This document shows positions 26,196 to 37,573 of a stretch of DNA of 64,000 nt, piece by piece. The notes under the pieces were generated by a model. It was not told where the DNA came from. It saw only the letters and a program-made list of their open reading frames with translations, and made no database searches. Each line of letters opens with the position of its first letter. Position 1 is the first letter of the stretch. Source of the stretch: Hirudinaria manillensis (Eukaryota; Annelida; Clitellata; Hirudinida; Hirudinidae); the NCBI GenBank assembly GCA_034509925.1, contig CM067530.1:8217501-8281500 (forward strand), in the 5' to 3' direction. The position numbers were made by a program, and so were the translations under genes.

Positions 26196-29100
26196 AAAGC
26201 TCTCTCAATGAGCAGCAATCTGGTTTTTCTTCCTACCATTTCATCCTTATTATTTTTACATTGCAATTCTTTGAAATACATTCTCTTGTTTTTGACTGAC
26301 TGCATTCTTGGAAGCACCGCTTGCGAGCGACCGACCGACAGCCGGTAGTGACGTTCGATCGTCTTCACGTTTTTTTTGCAGCACAACACGTGAATCTGCG
26401 ATTCTAGCCGTCTGTAAATAACTTCGTGCATTTTCACGACCACGCCGCCAGGTGTCTCTACACGCGCAAAGATGCTTCTTCGCTTTAAGATCCAAACACA
26501 GCTTGTCCTCGGGTCATTGTTTTGCAACGTTTGTTTGCAATGAATTCGATTCGATCGTATTTTGTTTTTACTTTTAAGTCGTGCCAAATGTTATTGAATC
26601 AGATTTCAGATTTAACATATGTTTTTTTTCTCTCTTGCTACTCTGTAATCGATTTTTTGCAATATTACTTACTAGTCTGATTGGTGTGTAATGATTTGTT
26701 TTTTATCATGTAGTAGAAATGAGGGTTGGAATTGGATTAGTCGGGGTTTATTTTTCCGTTGCGCCATGTCATAGGATCTCTCGGCGCTTCCACATTCGTC
26801 ATCGTCGTCGTCAACGTACGTACGTATTAGAGCAAATCTTTTGCTTTTGCTGCCAATGTTCGTTCATAATTAATTTCAGTATTCAAATTCTCAAAAACAA
26901 TGCGCTGCTCTAAAGTATTGAATTTTAAAAGCGATTGGCGGGCTGCCGTGTTGAACCTCGCATAACGTCTGCTTCCTTCCCGCTCGACCGCTCGTTGGCG
27001 GTCGTTCGATTCCAAGTCCAGCTCCCTTCATTGACTTACATCACGACACGAGTCTTTCACGAACACGAAACTCTATACACGCCTTAAGGTTCCACGAGCC
27101 AGCAGCTGCTGTTTTGTGTTTATTTTATTTTATTTTTCTTTTTAATTCTACAGAAAATGTTTGAGTTACCGTGTAACTTTGTTGCTCCGACGATCTGAGA
27201 GCTCGTTTGAAGGTCGCCGCCTGGCGAATTACAGCTGGTTTTTCTTAAATTTGTTAAATAACGTTAAAAAGATTTATTTAAATTCTAATCGCTAAGGAGC
27301 TGTTGAAATTCTCGTTGGACTTTCGTTCGCGCTTTTGTTCTTCGAATCTGTTTTGTCTGAGACCACGTTTACTTGACAAAATCCATTGAATTTGATCATC
27401 TTTTTCATGGCTAATTCGTGTTTTTTTTTCCTTGTAAAAATGAAAATAAATTCTTGCTCAAATTCAATCTTGCGTATCAAGTATCTTCACATCAAGAAAG
27501 AAAAGCACTGTGAGGGCACATCAACCACGACTGGACGTCAGATTTCCAATTTATTTCTAATTCTTCCAGCGAAAGATTTTGAGTACCAAGTACCAATTCT
27601 GGAAGACAGGACCCATAGAGGGTGGCGTTGGTCTCAGTAGTGGTTGATGCACGATGCTGAGGACAAATGCAGTGTTTTTAGCGCTGGGGGCTAATTATGC
27701 TTAATTAGGGGGAATGTTGGAATTCAGACCAACGATCGTGAGGATGGTGGGATTTTGACCAGCGATGAAGACGAACCTAAACGTTTGGAGAAAGGAGTCT
27801 ACGACGAACCGATAATTAAGCATTAACTTCGCCTCTGCGTCGCTTTTCGCAGACTTTATTGGTTTTAATTGACCGCTATCAGGGTGAGGGCAGGCCACCC
27901 ATATCCCCATAGGTGCACGGAACCCCATCCAGAGTTGCTACTCGATGGACGTTATCTCCTTCAAGACGCATAATCTGCCAATCAACGCCAAGCGGCTAAC
28001 AAAACAAAATAAATAAATAAATCGTTTGGTGATAAATCGTTTAATATTTGAAACAAACACCAACAGAACGAATGATTCGTCACTTAATCAGATCCTGGTC
28101 ATCGTGTCGTGGTGTTGATGACGATGTCATGGTGATATGATAACGTTGTCATGGCGATGATGTTACGATTGCGTTGTCATGGCGACGATGTTGTTATGGT
28201 GACGGCGAATTTGTACAACTCGAACAAACATCAGCAGCTGAGAATCTCCGGCGCTCGGAGCGCCAAGTCATGGACGACGGACGCAGACGTCATTATGCAA
28301 CCGTTGATATCGGGCGACCTCTCGCGGCGGCGCGAAACAAAGTTTAATTCTCGAGACAATTGATAAGGCACAATGAAAATACAGCATTAAAATTCGAACA
28401 AATCCAAGGTGGGTTCAACTCAGTTTGGCACGTACTGCAATAAGTTTTGAACGAATTATTGGCACCAGGGCGATGATATGCCTGAGACTTCTAAAACCAT
28501 GGGACTTAAGTCCGTTGAGCCTGAGCCCATCTTGGACATCGTAACTGGACGTCATCAATTAATTATAGTCGTCAAAGTCATCACAAAAAACAAGTCAAAG
28601 GTGAGTTTGATCAAATCATCATCGATATACAAATATCGTAAAAAAGACATTATGAGACCATATACAAACAGTTGGATGGTTATACAAGATGCAGCTACGG
28701 TAAAAGATGGACGAAAAAAAAAAGAGAGAAACAGAGAAAAAGGAAGATTTCAATCCGTTGCAAGACTTTAACTTTGAAACTCGAGACTCGCTCGCAAACA
28801 ACGCGTTCGATTCAAAAAGAAAAACTTCACAAGGGTTTGAAAGTTCGCTCAAAATTTAAAAAAGAATTAAAAATATTAAAATAAAATAAAGAAAAAAAGA
28901 ATTAGAATTAGATACACTTGGATTGCATATGAGCTTTAAGAAAAAAATGCGCTCCTAAGCTTCGAAGGAACTTCGTAAAGCACGTGTTGTGGTCGACAAC
29001 TTCGTGGTTGTAAAACGCCTTGAAAGGTCGTGAAACGTCGAGAAGGCACGGAGATTTAAAAGTTCTAAAACGACGAATCAATTTCAAACGACGAGAACAT

Positions 29101-30330
29101 CTTGGGGAAGAAAAACAGGAAGATGATGAAGAAGAAGATGATGATGATGACGATGATGATGATGATGATGATGATGATGAGAGGTTTTCGCTCCAATTAA
29201 CTGCACACACATTCAACTTGATTTTGAAATCATTTCTCATCTTGAACTCTAAACTCTCCTTCAACTCCAGTCAAGAATTCATTTCACGAGAAATAGGGAA
29301 GAGAAGGAGAGAAGGAGAGAGGGAGAGAGAGACCAGACCAGAGACCAGTCAGAATGCGACAGGAAGGCATCAAATGAAGTGATAGACACTCTAAACACAC
29401 ACACACACACACATGCACAACAGATATACATATGCACGCACGAGAATGCATACATACACACATACATAAACATGCATAAACACAAACACACCTCTAAAGC
29501 GACTTAAGTTTTTAACTCGCCAAATTTCAATAACAATGCTTGATTTAACAGCTGTCCAACATGCGTTAACTCAGAGAGATATAAGAAAAGATAATAAAGA
29601 GATAAAAACTCAGAAATAGAGACAAACCACAAAGTGGTTAATATAAATATTAATAACATCGTCCTTCAACAGATATGTAATAATAATAACAACAATAACA
29701 ACTATAATAATAATAATGATAATAATAACAATAATAATAACAATAATAAAAACAATAATAATAATAATAATAAAAACAATAATAATAATAATAATAACAA
29801 CAATAACAACTATAATAATAATAATAATGATAATAATAACAATAATAATAACAACAACAACAACAATAATAATAATAATAATAACTCAACCAGCGTCGAT
29901 CACATATCCAGCTGTTTAATAACAAGTGGTGAAACTTTGCAATCAAATGATGAGACACAAGGCAACCTGCCAACAAAACTTTCAGAAGAAGCCTTCCAAG
30001 AAAACAATTCCATTGGATTTCATCGCCTCTGAAAAGGTAAACAAATGACTTTTAATTACTTTTAATTTAATTTTTAAAAATGAATTAATTTTTATTTAAA
30101 AATAAATTAAAGAGAAAAAATTTTTAAATTCCTCGAATCAAGGTTCAAGTCAATAGCGAGCGAGCTCAAGTGGCCGGGATTGTCCGGTAATGAGTTTGTC
30201 TCGTGTTGTCGAAGTGTTGAGCAAATAAATAAATTAAATAAATAAATAAATTAATTAATAAATTAAGTGAATAAATAAATAAATTGCAAGAAAACAAACA
30301 AACAAAAATTATAATGAAATCTCACCGACT
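26196..30330. other. Intergenic region between navigator and quaking genes (tail to tail)
   Basis: No conserved coding exon is found on either strand. It includes 3' UTR of both genes. It also holds a GC-rich patch at about 28200-28335 with a short perfect hairpin (ggcgctc/gagcgcc), a GAT repeat at 29121-29180, a CA-rich stretch at 29393-29420 and a long AAT/AAC tract at 29677-29883. The open frames in the repeat tracts are low-complexity and are not supported as genes. Confidence 0.55.
29677..29883. repeat. Compound (AAT)n/(AAC)n microsatellite
   Basis: About 200 bases of AAT with scattered AAC, AAA and ATG triplets in the intergenic region. It opens several frames by chance. Confidence 0.9.
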
Positions 30331-31334
30331 TCAAATGAGACCACTCCTGGAATAAGGATGCTCCCTGACCGTCAAAGATCGACGCAGTTGAATCTTTCCT
30401 GTAAAAAAAAAAAAAAAATAATAATAATAATAATAATAAAACATTCCACATTTTACGTTCGCCTTTCGGTGACTCTCTTTCAAGACGATCTGAGAGTTGA
30501 AACACGTTCAGTACGGTTTTGTAGGCACAAGTCTTACATAAAGTCTTACATGAGGTCTTAAGCTAAGCTTTACAAAATGTCTTAAGCAAAGTTTCATAAT
30601 AGATTCACTTTTACCTCCCGCTCCGGCTTCGTACGCTCCGTAATCAATGACGGTGGGCTGAAGGAAAGGATACTGATAGAAGATACCAGAGGTATCCGCG
30701 GACGATACCAGATGGGTGGTTTGGGTGGGTGCTTGGAGGATGGCGGGTGTCACCTGAGAAGCGGCCACGGGGAGTGGCTGTGCGGGCGGACGAGGGGCCA
30801 GAATGATTGGAGCACCTGTTGACAGCTGGGCACTCAACATCTGGTGGGAAACCGATATCGGCGTGGCAATGATGCGGGAACCTTCTGTAAAGAACGCGCT
30901 TTCATTAATTCCAGCTTATCATTCGTTACGGGAGCAATTAAATTAAATTATCAATTAATAATACGTTCAAGTTGTTCCACCGTTTTCTTCGCTAAAGTGT
31001 CGAGAGTGTTATTAAGACTGAGTCTTAAAGACAGAGTCTTAAATGCTTATTTGTAATTGATAATAATACTCGTGTTATTGTCTTAAATGGAAATTATAAA
31101 TTATAATTTAATAATACAGCGTGAAAAAATGATTGAACATTTATGATTTACAGATAATACAGTTGATGATTCAATCAAATCTTGTTGATTGAAATGGAAA
31201 GCAAAGATAATGTAAGAAGTGATAATTTATCACGTTGTATCAAGTTGCTAATGAAATTATAAATATGCCTATGAAGTCAGAAATAAATCTAATACTCGTG
31301 TTAATAATAATAATAATAATAACAGCAATACAAA

Positions 31335-31368
<34 letters not shown>

Positions 31369-34300
31369 GTGATAATAATAAAGGAAACGAATCTAACGCT
31401 GAGAGGTTAGAACTGGCACGGAGTTCTCCCTGTAAGTTCCGTTGATGATGGCCAATTCCATCAGCTGAAGCTTTTTCAGGTCATCCTCTCCATCAGCCTT
31501 CATGTGATGATAAATGATATCATGATATCAAAGTAAAACGATTTGGAGTAAAAAATTATGACGATGGTGATGACGATTATTATCATAATTATCATAATTA
31601 TTATCATAATTATCATAATTATTATCATAATTATCATAATTATTATCATTATTATCATTATTATTATCATAATTATTATCATAATTATCATTATTATTAT
31701 CATAATTATTATCATAATTATCATTATTATTATCATAATAATGATGATGATCATCATCATCATCACCACCACCACCACTATCATCATCATCATCCGCTAC
31801 GCCGAAATGCACGGTTGCACCAAGTCTTCCAGTCTGACACTTAAACTTGCAAAGCACTCGATGGCCTAGAATACAAAACAAAACAAAGGAAGGTGGCCGC
31901 TTCTGTTGGGCGTCGAGTTGAGATTGTTTTATTGAAGTTGCTGAAGGTTGGTGAACGTGTAAACAGTCGGAGACGATCGAGTTGTTCAAAAGCCGAGAAG
32001 AATTTCTCCGAGCTCTGACTGACTAACTGTCGAGAACATTCTAGCAGCCGGGCAGGCAAAATAAACATTTAATGCGAAATTTTGCTTTTAAGGAAGCAAA
32101 AATAAACAACATCTGAGAAAGATAATCGTATCTCCTTTAGGAGTACGAAAGTAAGTTAATAACAGTCAGGTGTTTTATTGGAAACATCCATTTGCATTGA
32201 TTGAAAGTGATTTTACAAGAATTAAGTCCTCCTTTGATGGACGACCGAGTTATTCTTAATGTGCAGTCAGTCGCTAAAAAAATAAAAAATAAAAAATAAA
32301 AAACGTTTCACTAGCAACTGTAAAATAAAGGCTTTTAACAGACTGAAATGCCGCCTCTTGATCTGTGGGCTCCCTAAGTTATGGCCTCATGACATAATAA
32401 GCCATACTTATGTGTTTCCACTGAAACACAAAAAAAAAAGAAAAAGAAGAAAATCGCTGGAAATTTGTACAACGTTCTCCAGGAGAGGAATGTGCTTCAC
32501 ATGAGTCGATTAGAAACGCCAGGAGACGCACGTGAGTTCCAAAGTTGGAGGAAAGAAGAAGCGACTGATTAAACGAACGAACGAACGAGCGAAAAGAGGT
32601 CTTTGAAGTGAACAACGTTCGCTACTCTCTCGATCTCCTTTCCAAGTTTAAAGAGTTGAACGCGCTTTAAATGGCATCTCCTGTTGCGTCATTACGACGG
32701 GAGTGAAGAGATAAGTTGTTCCAATACTCAAACGGAGACGCTCTAGTGAACGATAAGCATATCACAAGATAAGCACACGAACAAGCGCACGCGCACGCAC
32801 ACACACACACACACTTGCATACATACAAGCAAACACACGAACAAAGAAACAAGCGAGCACACAGTCATTTCCTGAAGCACCTAACATGAATACTAACAGC
32901 AGGCACCAGCAGTTTCTTCACTTCTTCAACGGCTCTGACCAGTTTTATTTTGGCTCTGTTTTCTGTGTCCTCCACTGTCAAGAGGACGTGTAGGTCTTCT
33001 TTTAAATGCTCCCAGTTGGGTTTGTCCCTGTTGTGCTCCTCCTGTGTTGCATCGTCAGATCATCATCATCATCATCATCATCATCGGCAGTAGAAATAAA
33101 CAGTCGTAGTAAGGCATAACAACAACACCAAGTATAATCACAGCAAATGCTCTTGAGGTGCTGACAAGAACCTTTATTTATGTTGTATTTATCCAAAATA
33201 ATAAAAACTCCAAAAATATTTCCATCTAAAGGAAACACATTCAACTGCAGAAAAATGCCAGCAGCTCCAAGTATAAATAGGAAAGCTAGGAAAGCGTACA
33301 TAATACTACACGAAACTGAGGCTAAAGAATCGACACAAAATTCAAGAAAATTCTGTATTTTGTTGCTAACAAATTAATAATCATCTTATTATTATTACTA
33401 GCAGAACTAATTTTTTTCTTTTAATTCACCATTTTATTTTTTCGTTTTCAGATTTCTTACCTTAGTTTTGTCCCTCATGGACCCCTTGCCTCTCACCAGA
33501 ATCTTACAGCCAGTGTCCTGCTCCAACTGCTTGGCCGTCATACCCCTGGGACCCAGAATTCTGCCCACGAAGTTGAACTGCAAAGTGGAGGTCGGTTCGT
33601 AAGGAAACCCGTGCCTTAATCGGTCGGTGTTTCGTTAAACGGTTAAACCGCTGCTTTAGTATTTCCACGTTCCTCGGTCTCCCGAGGAAATAAACGTCAT
33701 TAAACAAGCTTTTCCATGCATTAATAATTATTACAGAATTCAATTAATCAAGCAAATGAATCAAAAGTTCACTGGGTATGATGGCATCATTCTCGAAATG
33801 GTGATGTATTAGATCAAGCTGTGCCCATAAATTTGAATGAATGATTTGGGAAATGCAGACAAGACTGGCAAAAACCACTTGGCAGGGTTGTTTTAACGAG
33901 ATATAATTATAGCCTCAGGTTTCAGTATCCACTTCCACTTCCACAGGAGTAGGAAAAGCACTGACAACTTCTAAGAAAAGAATGGCCAAGAAAGGAATGA
34001 TAAAAGCTACCACATGTGGCACTACTTGTGTTAACTTCAACATAACAACATTAGCAACAGCTGAGATTCTTTTATCAACAGTCTCCACCTCAAATCAATC
34101 TTTCAATGTCTAGATTAACCATAATAAATAACAAAATATCACGGATTAAGCAAAGATTAAATGCGTAATTAATTAAATGCTAAGTGATTAATTAAATGAT
34201 AAGATCTCCTACCTACTTACCCACTCATCTACTTATCAGCAATTAGCACGAAGTTTCAGATATTTAAATTCCCTACTAAAAGAAAGAAACTGGTAACAAC

Positions 34301-36226
34301 TGCTAAAACAAATCATTCCCGGCATCAAAGTTGCCCCGGTATGTCTGCGCATGTCTGTGCAAAAACTAAAACAACACCTACGTGACCTTCACCAGAGGTC
34401 ATATTTATATTGACACGTCCACAAATCATAGAAGGTTTTCAAGTAACAGGCTCTCTTGCCATAGTGAGCAGCAGAATTCGTGGGATGATAACCTTCCCGA
34501 GATGTTGAATTCATCAACAATTGTGATAGCAGGACAAAATTTTTTAATGAGACATCTTCAAAACTAAATCAAGGTTTTAAAAATAAGGCCATCTGATTCA
34601 TAAGGATAAACTCTACATAAATAAATAAATGAAAGAAAGAATTTGCTCAGAGCTCATAAAAAAATTCAGAAATAGAGGCATTCAGAAGCAGCTTGAAACC
34701 AAAAATGATGATGCAAGATGTGCTGATTAAAAGCAGATGTTGCAGTCACTGCACAATCAGATGAATTAAGTCTTCAATGAAACTCCCAAAACAACGTGCT
34801 TCACTAATTTTATGAAAACCTTACACGTTTCATAGCAACGGCTTCTCTGTGACGATGACATAGCCTAACGATTCCGAGTAATTTCTCAAAAACGCCGCCA
34901 AGAGAAATTTGGAGATCACAAGATTTAAAAAAAAAAAATGTTTTGAAGAAAACAGGCAGGTAATAAAAGATTGATAGCTGTCTCTGAAGTGTCAATAAAT
35001 CAAATGACTTGTGCATAAGGAACTCCTAATTTCTGACTAAAGGTAAATTTCTAAAGAATTTTCTACTTCCTCATCAATGTAAGAGTCTTTAAATAAATCC
35101 CAACATTGTTGTGTAAAGCAATTAGCTATCAAGCTGAATGAAGTATTGCATGCAAGAAATTAAAAAAAAAAAAATGATCCAAAAGCAATTTATGTTCCAG
35201 TAACACAATCAACATTGGGAGTTTAACTCTAACTTTGCTTTTAAGCATCTGAGAACCAGAGTTAAAAACTTAACATGTGTTAGCCACCATAGAGACTCAG
35301 GACAGCTTAATCCAGTTTTTGCTTAACGAGATAATTTAAGATCTTGTTAGGTAATTATGAAAATTTAAGAAGTTTGTTACAAAAAATGGGTTAAAACTTT
35401 TTCTCGCATCAATTGCACAGATAGTAATTAATGCAGTTAATTCTGGATCTCTTGATTTTTAAGTCAAAATTAGCAGAAATGTTAACAAGAGAAGAGTTAA
35501 CTTTTAAAACAAGTAATGTGATTACATAATTTATTTGTCTATGTTAATGACAGCAGCCTTATTACAAAAATCACAATAAAACTTGTCTTATACTTGCCCA
35601 ATCGCCGAGTGCCATAAAGTTGCTGAAAATGCATACGATTATATTAATATTCTGAACGCCACGTGATCGTGAGAGTCATTCATAAAGAACAAAAATATAA
35701 TTATTCACAGTGTAGTCTCATTATAACCATAAAATGTAATCTTTTCTCCTGTAATTTAATAAACATTTAAAACGTCGAGAACTAACGTCTGGGTACGTGT
35801 TTATTGGAACAAGTAACTTTTCTGTCAGGGTCACTACTGGGCCCTCAGGTTCTGGTAGGCTCAAGACATCTTTGTTGGAGCTGACGCTGAAGAGACTGCC
35901 CCGGACGCGATTAATTTCTTGAGAATTAAACATAACTAGAATTAATTGCCGAAACGCTGGTTAAAACGTAAATTCTTTACACTAGATTATGAAATCAAAT
36001 TAAATTAATTATCAATTTTAAGAACTATTTCTGCGAAGTTACTCATCTAAAACATTTTAAAAGGATTTGAATATGTTTAACCTTCATCAAGAATTTTATC
36101 AAGATGCTGGAATACATTCGGTAAAGCTAACAAAGCTTTTTTATCATTCAAAAGTTGAGCTAGATATTCGCTGTTTTTACGGTCAGTGATACTATTCTCG
36201 TTTCCAGACTTCTTCGGTACAAACAT
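30331..36226 (-). CDS. QKI: Quaking/HOW-type STAR RNA-binding protein, nuclear (QKI-5-like) form
   Basis: STAR-family regulator of splicing, export and stability of mRNAs carrying ACUAAY-type sites. Seven exons give 324 residues, close to the 341 of QKI-5: 36226-36082, 35917-35787, 33577-33461, 33041-32898, 31497-31398, 30884-30615, 30398-30331, all in phase. Exon 1 is the QUA1 dimerisation domain ([18 protein letters not shown]). Exons 2-4 hold the KH fold ([52 protein letters not shown]). Exon 5 is QUA2 ([20 protein letters not shown]). Exon 6 is Pro/Ala-rich. Exon 7 ends [11 protein letters not shown], aligned to the RVHPYQR nuclear localisation signal of QKI-5 and long HOW. The start is [11 protein letters not shown] just before QUA1. 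Other family members splice alternative short tails; none is recognised here. Confidence 0.95.
31303..31760. repeat. AT-rich microsatellites flanking a quaking exon
   Basis: (AAT)n at about 31303-31380 lies on one side of quaking exon 31398-31497. A long interrupted tract of ttatca/taattatca units lies at about 31575-31760 on the other. The second tract is largely self-complementary and could fold. Confidence 0.8.
33578..35786 (-). other. Long quaking intron 2
   Basis: The longest intron of the quaking gene, between the exon ending in PINTYPD and the exon starting FNFVGRILG. No coding, RNA gene or mobile element is recognised in it. Confidence 0.6.
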
Positions 36227-37573
36227 TGCAGGGCATCAAACGATGAGCAAAATTATAAATTACAACATTTAACGCAACAAGACTCCAAAAACTAAATCAT
36301 CCAGATTTTAGCGTTGCTATTCACACCGTATCGAAGAGTTGGCATCAACACAACGTAGAAGCAGCCCTCTTATATGTCCAGAGCCAGCCGTTGAAAAGAG
36401 ATCTCTGATCTGAACCAAACATCTAGTTTTAACCAGTTTAAAATATTAATGAAATTATTAAGCAATTTTAACACTCTTTACATTTTTTTACCCTAGTAAA
36501 ATAGAAACTTATAAAATACTTTGAAGTATGACTTAGCGATATAATTAGAAACGTTACTAGTTAACATATTTCATAAATGAAATGTTAATTCGAGTAACTT
36601 TCAGTTTTCGTTTGTACTTTTACATACATACTTTTTTGAATTTTTATTATATTTATTTTTATTCACTTGATCTAGCTAAATTGATAATAATTTAACGTTT
36701 TTGCTTTGAGTAATTTTTTAAAAAATCTTGCTCGACCAATTTCTTTGAAATGGTAAAAATAAGCCTGTTTGTTTGGGAATGATGTATCTTTAACCATAAT
36801 AATGCTTCTAAAATTATCTTGGCATGTCATAAATTTAGAAATGTCGTTTGAAGATTGTGCTTGAGCAAAGTTTTGATCGAATTATTATTATAGCATATGA
36901 GTTTTACTCGAGCATGGTATAATGTTAAACCAGTAATTTATAGCAAATTTTTCATTCTATAAAATTAATAGTAAATAGATATTTACAGTACAAATCAATC
37001 AAACCACGAATTTAGAATATCTGAAATGTTAGTTGCAAGATGGCGCTATCGAATAACCTTGAACAACTTGTTTCATTTCTTTCTCGATATAGGCTGCCAT
37101 TAAAATAAATGTAACACAAAAAACGTACAAAACTAATATCGAGAGAGCACCAGAAGCGGGAAAAATGAGCCCTGGATTCTTTAATTAGTAATTCTCGCAT
37201 TTTCAAGTATACTCAAGATTGTTGCGAAACTGTTGCGAATAGTGCAGAAAGACTGCTTTAGATATTTACTTATGCATTTGTTTCATGCATATTAATGCAA
37301 AAATTTGAAATAATACAATACTCAGGGTCTGACTAATTGGCAAAGGCTAAGAAAATTTATACAATTTTTGGCAAAAAACCTTTTGTCACAAACAAAGACA
37401 AAGTTATCGAATTGAAGACAATCCTTGAACAATCCATCGTTCAGTCAAAGTTTTTGAGCAGAATAAAATCTGGGTTCTTAATTCTTTGTTTATTCGGCCT
37501 CGTGGTTAGACCACCTCTGATAATAATTCATTCAAAGTTTCTTATTGGGCAAATTATTTTTTATGAAGAATAT
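36227..37573. other. Intergenic region upstream of quaking, promoter side
   Basis: AT-rich with no recognisable exon. The quaking 5' UTR and promoter should lie at its low end. No TATA box or initiator is convincing. Confidence 0.45.
37565..37573. repeat. Target-site duplication, LINE 3' side
   Basis: gaagaatat directly abuts the (AAAT)n tail of the LINE and is repeated exactly at 40336-40344, just past its truncated 5' end. Confidence 0.75.

Noticed and set aside
29634-30032. Poly-Asn 132-codon open frame
   Set aside because: Driven by the AAT/AAC microsatellite. No conserved flanks and no matching splice context.
31528-31989. Asp/Asn-rich 153-codon frame on the minus strand
   Set aside because: Low-complexity reading of the ttatca/catcat tract in a quaking intron, with no conserved neighbour exon.
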